Source of the DNA: Dactylonectria macrodidyma
Lineage: Eukaryota; Ascomycota; Sordariomycetes; Hypocreales; Nectriaceae
Assembly: GCA_020744425.1 (NCBI GenBank)
Contig: JAGMUV010000007.1
Coordinates: forward strand, 1,612,001 to 1,676,000
DNA: 64,000 bases
Direction of reading: 5' to 3'
Shown here: positions 45,977-58,200 of the stretch, in pieces
How positions within the stretch are numbered: position 1 is the stretch's first letter
Layout: every line of letters starts with the position of its first letter
Program-made: the position numbers and the translations under genes
Notes under the pieces: generated by a model
The model's input: the letters and a program-made list of their open reading frames with translations, nothing else
The model's database searches: none
What the model was told of the DNA's origin: nothing

Positions 45977-46862
45977 GTATGTGCATGAGCTACGCCGTGG
46001 TCTGCGCCCCCCCCCCCCCCCCCCCCCCCCCCCCGGGAAACGGTCATCGGCAGGCAGCCTGCTCAATTTGGCGCAACTTCTCAATCGACCACCAAATACG
46101 GCCTGGATCACACGACTCGAGCATATCGATGAAGCGCTAACGACAAAATGAGGTTTGAAGCCTGCGAAACCCCGCCATACCGGCACGAAACGAGTCTGGT
46201 CGTCGGCCTGTTAGGTTGCAAGCCTTGGGTTCCGGCATCTCGCAGACTGCACCATCATAGCGCCTGGTTGACATGGCCCCAATCAATAGCCTTAGGTCGG
46301 AATCTCGCCGTTGGGTGGGCCGAAGGGTTGAAAACACTTACCATTTCTTGCAATAACTGCAGCCGGTAATCCAATTGGAATGCGAACACTCCCGGGACCC
46401 GGACTAATCAACTCCACCGCCGCCTCTCCTTGCAGATGGACAAACTCGCATGCATATACCATGACACGAACAATCGAATTGGGTAGTGTCCAGACTCAAA
46501 TGGTTTGGGTTGGGCTGAAACGGTGCCAGATGTCATTGTGTCGCTGGATAAGTGTCCACCAATATGATGCCATATTCAACATCTGGTCAATTGGGTACAT
46601 TTGTCCGTCTTCTATGCTCGCTGTCAAGCGCCTAACTCCGGCACATTCTCCACCATAGATGCACCATCCTGGTATCTGTCTCTCTCACCGCAGTCCTCGC
46701 ACCCCAACGATATTCTGACTAGCGGGGTTCCTGGAGCCGAGTTGTTGTTTTCTTGGTCCACCCCTCAGGGAAGACGTGGGCAAAATCGGGAGAAGCGGTT
46801 TGCGTGCCGGTTGCTCTGAATCTCAATGGAGTCTTTCGAATGTCTGCTACGTTTACTGGGGT
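45977..46862. other. Convergent interval TEN1 / small conserved gene
   Basis: This 0.9-kb interval holds the poly-C tract (46007..46034) and short frames on both strands, none recognised. Both flanking genes end into it, so it may be mostly 3' untranslated sequence. Confidence 0.4.
46007..46034. repeat. 28-nt poly-C homopolymer
   Basis: The run is 28 uninterrupted C on the plus strand, by far the longest homopolymer in the window and only 30 bp after the TEN1 stop codon. The G-strand could form a quadruplex. Its exact length is uncertain in any assembly, because such runs are prone to sequencing error. Confidence 0.85.
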
Positions 46863-47352
46863 CTAATAATCATCGTTGCGGTGACGGTCATGGTGATGCC
46901 GCCGAGGTTCTCGTCGTCTGGGTGCTTCGGCTCCTCTGGAAACGATAACGGGCTGATGCAACGGCCGCTTTAGGGGTCTTTCGGGATTCTGTTGAAGCCT
47001 CGCCGCTGTTTGTCGATCCCAAAGCTCTTTGGACTTCCGGCATATATCGTCAATTTGTTCCTGAGAACGAGCGCACCGTTGTCAACCCACCGAGGAATGA
47101 TGACCGAAGGGGATAAGACGCTCACATCTGTCAGACAAGAGCCCGGGGTAGTAATGAGAAATCCATCTTCTCCCTAAGCCGAATGGCATGAGCAGGGACG
47201 ACCCCAAGACTGGCTCAAAGACGAGATACCTCAAGCGTGTATGGGCGGACTGTGGCTTCAGGCCCCAGGTAATATTGCAGCTCCTGGGTAATGACTTTCT
47301 TGTGGATGTCCAGGTGTGGAATCCAGTACTTGTTCATCGAGGAGGAGGACAT
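46863..47352 (-). CDS. Small conserved fungal protein of unknown function
   Basis: Exons 47352..47230 (41 codons), 47173..47126 (16 codons) and 47060..46863 (65 codons and stop) are split by introns of 56 nt (GTATCT..CTTAG) and 65 nt (GTGAGC..CTCAG); all are phase 0. The 122-residue protein starts MSSSSMNKYWIPHLDIHKKV and continues ITQELQYYLGPEATVRPYT, EGEDGFLITTPGSCLTDEQI and DDICRKSKELWDRQTAAR. The tail is Arg/His-rich (RRREPRRHHHDRH). The first 85 residues resemble an uncharacterised family I believe is common in Sordariomycetes, with KYWIPxLxIHKKVITQE as its mark; that recall is unverified. No domain or signal peptide is evident, and the basic tail hints at nucleic acid binding. The individual exons are too short to stand out by ORF length. 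A further 5' exon cannot be excluded. Confidence 0.75.
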
Positions 47353-49997
47353 GTTTGAGGACTTGTGACATGGATGCACCGGGCGACGTGATCCGGAAGT
47401 TTTAGCTTAACTGGGAGGTTCCTAGAGCAGACGGACGAGGCTGGGGGAGGGTATTTATCTACATAGTAGACTGGCCCGGCGCAAGCATCCTGGCTCAACA
47501 ATGTGCCCCAAAGGCTGCATGTTATGGCAGTGTGCACAAACCCATGGGGCCTAAGAGGTATGTCAGCCGTCCAATATGCCCCCGGTGCGACACGCCGCTC
47601 ACCGCTCCCGCAAACTGGCATATTCATAAAGCCACTCCGCATGGGTGAGCTGCGCTGCAGGTCTGCACATATGTCTCGCCCGTTCCATATTTCCGGAACG
47701 ATTGTGGACGGGAACCCTGGCGATACGCGACCCTGGATGCGCCTATCGTGAAAGTGAGGCGAGCGACGCCGCCATTTATTGGCGAGGGGTTCCCGCCATC
47801 CGCCTCGCCAGCGTGGCGAACACCAAATCATTGGCGCTCTACCAATGTAGTCAAATTACTTTTGTCGTCCCGATATTACGCGTGTCCTAAAAGAAAAGGG
47901 ATTTCGCTCATCGATTGTCATGTCCTGGCGATGCTCGAGATCATGTGTGACCAGTTTGGGATCAATACGGCCGCAAGAGGTGAGGTGGCAGATGCAAGGA
48001 TCCTAATCTGTCATGATCCGGAACCCTCTTCACGGCGGGTTATGATGGAAAATTGGACATTGGCTTGAGTGGCTTGCGTCGGGAACTTGGCGAATAATTC
48101 CCATCATGAGGCTTTATTGGCCTACACAAGCGTAGAGATGCATATTTCGCCTTGCTCCGGTGTGTGATACTCATTTGCCACCCTAGGTGACCTGCAGGTT
48201 TGTCGATCTATGAGCAGCAGGGATAACCGTTCATGCCTTGTCTAGTAAGGATGAACAAGTGATCGCGGCTAAACATGAACGGGGTCTCGCTTCTGATATC
48301 TTTAAACCTCACTTGCAGACTTGTGAGATGACGCACGGGGTTCATGCAAGTCATCTTTGTTAACCAAATCGTTTGCTGATCGCCCCTTACTGTTTACTAT
48401 GGTCCTAATACATCAATCTGTGTTAACGGACCGGACTCTTGCCTACCGCGGCGGAGCAAATTGTTTAGTCAAAATCGACTCCATATCGGCAGGGATTCTA
48501 TGCAGCAAAATTTAATTCTAACGACGTCGTAGTGGTGGCTTTAGCAACCACTCTAGCTTTCATTCACACATGATGGTTCGGCCTCTTTGGCTCGTGACAC
48601 GAGACACTCTGTATGACAAAAAGGCCGGCGGATTCGATATCCGAGTGTATACCTATGGTTCAAAGTTGTTACGCCGTATTCGTGAGCTCTCTAGTAGTGT
48701 TGGTAGTCACAGCTTGAAGGAGACAGACTCTGCCCCAGCTCATTAGATGAGCGGTCTATTCCCGACAAACTTTGTGATGTTTCTTGAGAGTAAAATATGA
48801 GCATGACTCCTCTACAGGATCGTTACTTGTGACCTATGTAGTTGATGCTGGCACCTTGCGCATGAATCCCCAATCTATCGGAAATTTCGTCCTATTATTC
48901 ATCCCATAACGTCCTGATCAAAGCGCAGGCCCGAGCCGGAAGTCAGAGCTTGGGAGTGAAGCACAGACGGGGTGAGTGCTCAACACTTAGGACTACGTAC
49001 GTGTTGCGCACGCTCTGGTATAAAATTGAGATTAAAAAGGGAGCCCTCTCAGATGATAACTCGATGTTGAGGCGTATTAGATGCGCACTGCCATCACTAT
49101 CTAGACACCTTGAAAGGTCGATATGGGGGATGAGCCATGTCAGGAGTTCTCAACGTTGGGGATCTGAGATCCACTGACGCAGCGCGCTAATGGGCGTCAA
49201 GCAGGCTAAAGTGTCATGGCAGCGGTAATGGCGAATATGTCAAAACAGAGCCTGAAACGCGCAAACCAAACGGTTTATACCTCGTTGAGGTGTTTACATG
49301 CAACATTGGATACAAGTAACAAACAAGATCCTTTGAGTCTGCAGAGGCACATGCTGGAAAACCGGGCATAAACTGTGGCAACTCTTGCAGTAAATACTCG
49401 GCCCCCGATTGGGTAACCAGGGGCGTCACATGCACGTGAACACCGGGCCCTCCCCTTACCAGCATAAACTGCCAATCAAACCAGGCCTGCACGAGACCCA
49501 GGCTGAGTTGTTGCAGCGCGACCGCGTCAACCTGCGAAATTTGTTGACAATAACCATCTGCACCAGTCAACAGGAGAGATTCTGCTTGCGCCGACCTCAA
49601 TCACGACCCTCTGGCAAGCTTCGCCGGTCCCTTCGCCTCGAGCCGTGCCCTCGAACTGATCGATTCCGACCCTCGAAAGCTCTAGACCGCTGCTGCGCTC
49701 CCAAGGGCGACACGGTGTCGTCATTCCTGGCTACTAACCCGAGACCAAACGCCCGGGCCAGGGGGACGCACGACCGAACATCACCTCGAGGGGAAAAATA
49801 GCCGACGGGAGGATGCGCTGCGAGCCTTGATGGATGTGACACCTTGGGACTGCAACTTGGCCTCCTCGAAACACCCTTTTGCCGGCACCGAGAGCTTCAC
49901 CGGAGCTATCTGAAGCTGTCGAGCCCCTCGAATTGTCTTCGACGACACTTGATTCAGCAGGGGACCAACCGAGGTCCCCTTGGACCAAGCCGCAATC
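47353..49997. other. Gene-free interval before uncA, possible coding relics
   Basis: This 2.6-kb interval lies between divergent starts. Two frames look mildly protein-like: 47895..48068 (plus) with HVLAMLEIMCDQFGINTAAR, and 48570..48746 (plus, 58 codons from an ATG) with GGFDIRVYTYGSKLLRR. They cannot be joined into one gene with confidence and match nothing I can name. The last 600 bp are presumably the uncA promoter and leader. Confidence 0.35.
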
Positions 49998-52900
49998 ATG
50001 GCGCCCGCAGGTGGAGGTAACATCAAGGTGGTGGTGAGAGTGCGACCCTTCAATGGGAGAGGTAGGTCAACACGGCGACAAGCCCAGCTACCCAGCGAGC
50101 CTGGCTGACAAGGAGTAGAAATCGACCGAGGATCAAAGCAAGTCATTTCTATGAAAGGCAATCAAACAGTTCTTACAACACCGGATGGAAAGGGCGTCAA
50201 AGACAATGCTCCCAAAACGTTTGCGTTCGATCGGTCGTATTGGTCATTTAACAAATCAGACTCCAACTACGCCGGACAATCCGATCTTTTCGACGACCTT
50301 GGACGACCTCTCTTGGAAAATGCGTTTCAGGGCTACAACAACTGTATTTTTGCCTATGGCCAGACTGGATCCGGAAAGTCATACTCTATGATGGGTTACG
50401 GGAAGGAAGTTGGTATCATTCCTATGATTTGTCAGGATATGTTTAGGAGGATAGGCGACATCCAGCAGGATAAGGTAACCAAGTGCACCGTGGAGGTCTC
50501 GTATCTTGAAATTTACAACGAACGAGTGCGTGATCTCCTCAACCCGTCTACCAAGGGCAACTTGAAGGTCCGAGAACATCCTTCGACCGGTCCATACGTC
50601 GAGGATCTCGCAAAACTGGTTGTGAGCAGCTTTCAAGAAATCGAGAATTTGATGGACGAGGGAAACAAAGCCAGAACTGTTGCCGCAACCAACATGAACG
50701 AAACGTCCAGTCGAAGTCACGCCGTGTTTACCCTCATGTTGACGCAGAAGAAATTCGACGTGGAGACAAAGATGGAAATGGAAAAGGTTGCCAAGATTAG
50801 TCTGGTCGATTTGGCAGGTTCCGAGAGAGCTACGTCGACTGGCGCAACAGGTGCTCGATTGAAAGAAGGCGCGGAAATCAACCGCTCTCTTTCAACCCTC
50901 GGCCGTGTTATCGCCGCCCTCGCCGATCTTTCCACGGGGGCAAAGAAGAAGAAGGGTGGCGGCCAAGTGCCATACCGAGACAGTGTTCTGACTTGGTTGC
51001 TCAAGGACTCTCTGGGTGGAAACAGTATGACGGCTATGATTGCAGCCATTAGTCCCGCCGACATCAACTACGATGAAACTCTTAGTACCCTTCGATACGC
51101 CGACTCCGCAAAACGCATCAAGAACCACGCCGTGGTCAACGAAGATGCTAACGCTCGTATGATCCGAGAACTTAAGGAAGAGCTGTCACTCCTAAGAAGC
51201 AAGCTGGGAGGTGGCACGCCTGGCGGTGTCGGTGGTGCGGCGGTCCCCCCGGAGGAGGTCTATGCTGAGGGAACACCTCTCGAACAGCAAATGGTCAGCA
51301 TTACTGGCTCAGACGGTGTTGTGAAGAAGGTTTCAAAGGCAGAGATCGCTGAGCAGTTGAGCCAAAGCGAGAAGCTGCTGACAGACCTGAACCAAACCTG
51401 GGAAGAAAAGCTTCTCAAGACTGAAGAGATTCACAAGGAACGTGAGACGGCCCTGGAAGAGCTGGGCATTAGCATCGAAAAGGGCTTTGTTGGTTTGCAC
51501 ACTCCGAAGAAGATGCCCCATTTGGTCAACTTGTCCGACGACCCTTTGCTTGCCGAGTGTCTCGTGTATAATCTCAAGCCGGGAACGACTACCGTGGGCA
51601 ATGTTGACACTAATGCGGACCATCAAGCCAATATTCGACTTAACGGCACGAGAATTCTACACGACCATTGCACCTTCGAAAACACGGCCGACGGTACCGT
51701 AATGCTCATACCCCAGGAAGGAGCGTCGGTCATGGTCAACGGAAGGCGCGTTACTGAACCGAAGCAGTTACATTCTGGGTACCGAGTCATCTTGGGAGAT
51801 TTCCACATTTTCCGTTTCAACCACCCGATGGAGGCTAGAGCCGAACGAGCAGAGGTTGGTGGGAGTCTGCTACGGCACTCGATTACGGCAAGTCAGTTAC
51901 AGGCTCTTGATCGATCCTCACCTTCACCAAGCCCTCGGCCAGGCCATGAAAGATCGTTTAGTAGGGTATCGGAATTGGGTGACATTTCGCGGCCAGAATC
52001 CCCCTCGATCTTCCAGCGCACTGGCAGGGACTCGGATTGGTCACTTGCGAGACGAGAAGCGGCTGGTGCAATTCTTGGCACGGATCAGAACTTCACAAGT
52101 CTCACGGATGAGGAGCTGAACGCACTATTTGAGGAGGTCCAGCGAGCGAGGGCTGAGCGTGTAAACGGCCGAGATGATGGAGAAGACTCAGAGTCCGTAA
52201 CTTCCTACCCGATTAGGGAGAAGTACATGTCAACCGGCACCCTTGACAACTTGTCACTAGACACGGCACTTACCATGCCCTCGACACCCAAGCAAAGCGA
52301 ACCAGATGAAAGACTCAAAGAGATTCGGGAAGAACTTCAAACCCAGCTGGAAAGACAGAAGGAGGAATATCAAGATCAGCTCAAGAATGCCGAAGCAGCT
52401 AATGTTGAGATTGAGGAGATCAAAAAGGAGAAGGTCAAGATGGAGGCCGCGTTGCAGGAGTTGAAGGAGGATATGCAAAAGCAGCTCGTGGTTCAACGGA
52501 AACAATACGAGGAGAAAATCGAGAAAATGGACCCGTTGAAACGCCCGAAGACGAACCCGAAACTTTCCGACGAAGAGGTCGAGCGGGCCAAGCAAACCGT
52601 CAAGGTATGGCGGAGCCGGCACTATGTCAAGATGGCAGAGACAGTCCTCCAGAATGCCGCCATCCTCAAGGAGGCGCAGATCATGAGTAACGAGCTCGAC
52701 GAGAGCGTCGTGTTTCAGTTCACCGTGGTGGATATTGGACATGTGCTGTGCTCATCATACGACATGGTCCTAAACGGCCTCACCGGCGAAGGCGACGATA
52801 TCGCGCTGGAAGAAGCCCAGAAGCCGTGTATTGGCATCCGGGTCGTCGATTACCGAAGCAGTGTTGTACACCTTTGGAGCTTGGAGAAGTTGAATGACCG

Positions 52901-55220
52901 AGTCCGGCAGATGAGGCAGATGCACCAGTATCTTGACCAACCGGAATACGCCCAACACCTGAGCCTCGACAATCCCTTCGTGGAAACCTGCATGCCCTCC
53001 TACACTTTGGTGGGCGAGGTTGACGTGCCACTGAATGCAGTCTTCGAGAGTCGAGTCCAAGATTCAACCTTGGATGTTCTCTCCCCGTATACCTCCCACG
53101 TCGTCGGAATCATCAAGCTCTCCCTGGAACCCTCACATGCACGAGCGCCCACAAACACGTTGAAATTCAATGTGGTCATGCATGAACTGGTCGGTTTTGC
53201 TGAACGCGAAGGCACCGAGGTACACGCCCAACTCTTCATCCCTGGTATTTCTGAAGAGGCTGGAATCACCACAACACAGATGATCAAAGACTTCGACGAG
53301 GGCCCTATCCGGTTTGAGAGCGTTCATAGCATGAATGTTCCTCTTTTTGCGCCCCAAGATGTTGCGCTGAGAGTCGCCATCTTCGCCAAGGTGTCGACAA
53401 TGCACTTGGACAAGCTCCTTAGTTGGGATGACATGAGGGATGCGGTGCCGATGAAAGACGACCCAAAGGGCGCTCGGATCAATGAGTCACAGTTCTTCAC
53501 ACAAGAAAAGCACGACCTGCTGTCTCGCGTCCAGATTATGGAGCTTAATGAGGTGGGCGAGTATGCTGCAGTGGAAGTGACCCAGACCAGCGAGCTGGAT
53601 ACCGGGACATTCCAATTGCACCAAGGCTTGCAAAGGAGAATTGGCATCAACATTTCTCATAGCTCGGGCGAAGCGCTTCCTTGGGGAGATGTCTCTGTTG
53701 TCCGTGTAGGGAAGATTCGGCTGGTTGACTCTGCCGGAAAGACACCTGACATGGCCTCGAACGATCCTGATATTCCCCTGAAACTGTCTTCGAACCCCGT
53801 CTTCCGCGAGAATGCCAACGGAACTCGGAACATAGCAATTCACGCGCAGTGGGACTCGAGCATGCACAACTCACTCCTCCTCGATAGGGTGACTGCGGAC
53901 AAGTATCGTGTTCAGATGACAATCTCCTGGGAGATTAGTTCTGAGAAACTAGCGGAGCCGATGAAGTTTTCCCAGAAGGTCTGCGTCCAGATCATGTCGA
54001 GATCATTCGTGCGCCAAACCTCGGTCTTTTCGACGCTGTGGCAGAATGTCAGGTTCGTGCGGTCGTCAACTGGCATTTTCACGTTGACGATGCGGCCTGC
54101 ACCTATCAAGAGAATTGGCGACTTGTGGAGGATGAATAGTCAACATGACTATGTCAAGGGCGAAGAAAATCTCACGGCCTGGACGCCTCGCGGAGTATCC
54201 ATCGTGAGTGATTTCATCCTCGCGCGCAAGAAGAAGAAGCGAGTTGCCCAGATGGGGGCAACCCAAACAATTCTTTCCAAGCTTGGGATGGATGGCACCA
54301 ACGTCAAGTCTACTCTGGATGAACCTGAGCCGGAACCGTCCCCAGAGTTGAAGCCAATAATCCCAGACGACGATGACCTCCTCAACGATACTCCTGATAC
54401 TTCCCAAGCTCCGCCGGATGAAGAAGAATATTTCGATGGGGAAACCTTGGGAACCGAGGAGGTGGCCGAGGCAGCTGAGGAGGAAGGTACCGTCAGATTG
54501 GAGGATGCACAACCCCAATCCGAATACAACGAAGCACAGACGGAGCTTCTGGAGCGGTGCCTCAAACTCTGGAAGAAGTATCCAGACCCGCTGGTCAGCA
54601 TCCTGAGTCCAGAAAATACGGCGCCACCCACGAACGGTGTGATGAACGATTCGCCGGCTCCTCCTACTCTTATCACGACCATTATCAGGGTCCCCAAGAA
54701 CCCTAAAGTGTTGAAAGGAGGATACCTGTTGATACCAAACAGCGACTCGACGCGGTGGGTCAAGCGGTTTGTAGAATTGAGAAGGCCGTACCTTCACATC
54801 CATTCTGCCACAGATGGCGACGAGGTTGCGCTAGTGAGCTTGCGCAACTCGCGCATCGACAGTCAACCTGGCGTGCTGGGTCTTCTGCATGGCCCAGACG
54901 ACTACGACGCTCCGCAAGGCCAAACTGGAGCTGTCGATTTCACTCCGGGCCACCGACGTACAGGATCTGGCCGGGTTATATCCACTATTTGGACAGGCAC
55001 GGGTGGGGGAGGCTCATCGGGAGGCCCCGGACTCCAGCGTCTTAGCGAACGAATGCAATCAGCCGTGTTTGCCGTGTACGGTACGGACAACACGTGGCTC
55101 TTTGCGGCGCGGAGCGAGCGGGACAAGATGGACTGGATCTTTCGGATCGACCAGACGTTCATGTCGAGCAACGACAGTGTGCCGGGCAGTGGAGTGGCCA
55201 GCCCTTATCCTGGAAACTGA
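49998..55220 (+). CDS. uncA: Kinesin-3 motor (Unc104/KIF1A type)
   Basis: Exon 1 (49998..50061) and exon 2 (50119..55220), with a 57-nt intron, encode 1721 residues, the normal size. The N-terminal motor (1-360) starts GNIKVVVRVRPFNGRE and has the P-loop GQTGSGKS (about 105), switch I NMNETSSRSHA and switch II LVDLAGSERA. The class-specific basic loop 12 region carries GAKKKKGGG. An FHA domain follows at about 488-590 (KPGTTTVGN), then coiled coil (KEIREELQTQLERQKEEYQD), the KIF1B and DUF3694 regions, and a C-terminal PH domain at about 1550-1705 (GGYLLIPNSDSTRWVKRF). UncA-type motors carry endosomes along a subset of microtubules in hyphae, binding membranes by the PH domain. All parts are complete. 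Confidence 0.97.
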
Positions 55221-58200
55221 TTTAAGACGTGAATGAGCGAACGGGGATTATGACTTGAAACGTTCTATCATTTTGGCATGAACTTTTCTTTTGTCAAATT
55301 GGCGGCGAATTAGATGAGATGACTTATACCCGCAAAGAATGAGGAGGGAAACGCCGTTGATGTAGGAGTTCTGTTCAAAAAGTGCCTGGATATATAGGTA
55401 GACTCAGGAAGTCTGGATGCAGACGTGGACGCAGGCCTCAAGGCGGCGCGCACTCCAGTCAAGATCCAATTTGGATAGGACTATAATGCGAACGAATATT
55501 ATCATTATCAAATACCGACTTGCGTTGAGCTTGGAGTGACGAGGCTCAATTCTTTGGGCACGGTACAAGAGAGTGGAATCCATGGTGTGGCATTGCCTCG
55601 CGACATGACTCTGGGGATTGCTTGATAGGTGCTAAATGTGGCTGCTTGATCGACTACTCAACTGGGGAAACGTGCATGTAAACGCTGTGGAAGCCTACTA
55701 ATGATGCAGCCGCATGGAGAAATTGTGACGATGCAGATGGAGACAGCGGCGAGTTCCGTAAACCTGCGTAACGGAGTAAGGACGAGGTAATCCCGTGTTA
55801 CCCAGACAATTTGTTATTCGTAAGTGATGCTATTCACTATCGGTACTCCGTACGCAATCAGTGATCACTGACCAGGTGCTTGGGCGAGTGCGGCTGTTTG
55901 TCTACTTGCTTTTGATTGCCATGGGGAATAGCGTACCTAGTCTAGGCGGCTGTTTCGGCCGTAGTTGGTTCTTTGGTGGCCCCTAGACGATGCGTTTCTG
56001 CTGGTCGAGCTTTCCCATGCCGTCGATCCCAGCTCACGGACGGGACGTTTTACTAGGCAATTAATTTAACTAAGTTGAGAGAAAGGCTAACGCCGCCGCC
56101 GGTGCATGCAATGATGCAATTCGGGAATTACGAGAATGCGGGCAAAAGGGGGTAAATTAGGGCATTCAAACACCTCGGGAGCCGAAGCGATCAGTGAGAG
56201 ACAGCATGTAGGAGAAGCCAGGCCATACTACGTAGAATGCAGCAGATGAGGACGACGTAGAGACGACGAAGAGACGATGGAGGGGCCATGTATGCTGGCT
56301 AGCACACAGGTCCGCAAACGGCGATACGACGGTTTAGACCCGACCGCTTGTTCGTAGTAGACCCGAGGCTTGGGGGAGCGAGGAGCCAAGAGGCCAGGAA
56401 CCGGGAGCTAGGGAGCCAGGAGAGCTAGGAATCGGTCCAGGGAGTTAGGTTAAGGTCTGGGTGAATGCGACTTGTATTGCAATGGATGAGATGTGCGTGT
56501 GAAAAAAGACAGAGCATTTAGCAAGGCCCGTGGAGGCAGGGGAAGGGATGCGATGCGGCCCAGTCCTGTGCAGCCTCGGGTTGACGCAAACGGGCGTTGA
56601 GTGCCAAAAAGGTACAAAAGTACTACGTGATTTAATATGTAATTGCAGTACATGAGCAACTCCATATCGGTCTGAGAGGTCAGAAAGCGAGTGGATGGCG
56701 CGGAAGAGGTTGTGGGTTGGGATATGGGCTTGGATGTTATGAGAGGCCTCGGTGCCGCGGTGTGAGCAAGGATACATCCAGGGTGTGTGTTGGGTCCGGG
56801 TGATTGATTGATGGTCCCAGAAGAGTGGATGTGACAGGATGTACTCACTGATGTGCGTGGTACGTTGCATCTACGTAGTTAAGTTTAGAGCACGGATGGC
56901 AGGAGAATTTGGGACTTCATTAGCATCTCTCATAGGTCATCTAGTCTCTTAGAGGAAAGGACCCAAGTTAACATACTTCGTAGATGCTGCGGGCAGTATC
57001 CGCGTTCCAAACTACAGCGCCATTCTGACTGCCATGATGCTCCAATCACGGCCACGGAAAGGATCAAGGGCATCGGGGTTGGACGGTGAGATGGACATGG
57101 ACAGCTTCCGGGCGTCTGTCTAGGCTAAGTCCTCCGTACGCGAGCTCAAAGCCTCTCTGTCCTGCCCACGGGTCTTAGATAAGAGGATATTCGACTTGAC
57201 ATGGCGTATGGTACTGTATGTACATATGCATTGCACACAAGGATACCGAGGCAGTGGCCCCAAGGGTGGTGAAATATGTTATTCGTACTTCGTAGATATG
57301 TTGAGGGTACGGCGCAAAGGACTGATCGGACCGATCAACTTCTGCCGGTAATGAAGCTGACCGGAGGGAGAGCGTAGGGGAGCTCCCCGAGCTCGTGATA
57401 CGACGCTGTGTTGGGAGATCGTTGGTGATCCCGAGCAGACCCAGATGGTCGGTAATAGTCCCTCCCCCCCCGGGATCATCTCCAACGGCGTTTTTGAGGC
57501 TACCCACAACCCCTGCTCGGAGGCGTCCGTATTGTCGGGACGGCGGGTAGCAAAGCTCATCCATGAAGTTTCTACTGGCGTACTACGTATGTGGCCACAT
57601 ATCGAGGGGAAATTGAAGCTGAGAGAATGGCATGGAAGTGGCATTGTAAATGGCGTGGAGTTGTAATAAAAAGGATGCTGCCCGTGCGTGCGTGCAGCGG
57701 CAGGCGGCTCGTTCCTTCCAACCCGCAGGTTGGAATGGCACAATCCTGGCTGTGGGTGCCTACCTAGGTACCTTTGTGGGTAAATGGCAAGTAACTAAGT
57801 TAGAAGGCGCATAAATGGTGCTCCGCTACGTCTTCAACTGTCCCTGTGTTGCGTTAGCACTGTCATGTGCCTAAGGCCAGTGGCTCACCACTCCAATCAC
57901 TCCAATGGGCGCCTAGTTCCGGGCTGGCGGGTCACACCTGCCCCCCAAATGCCCCCCCTGCTCAACTTGCCCTGTTCCTAGTAAGTTATCCACTGGCCCT
58001 GTTCACGCTTCCCCTCTTCCACCATCCCCTCCAACTGAGCATCTTCTGCTTTCGTTATAGCGGTGAACCAAGGAGGACGTGCTCTGCTCTCTTACCCCGG
58101 TTCTGATGCTGAATACTGGCCTCTAAATATACCCGTCGCCCTCGGATCTCAGGGCTAAACGAGCAACAGCCCGAGACGGAACCATTGGGCACGATCGAGG

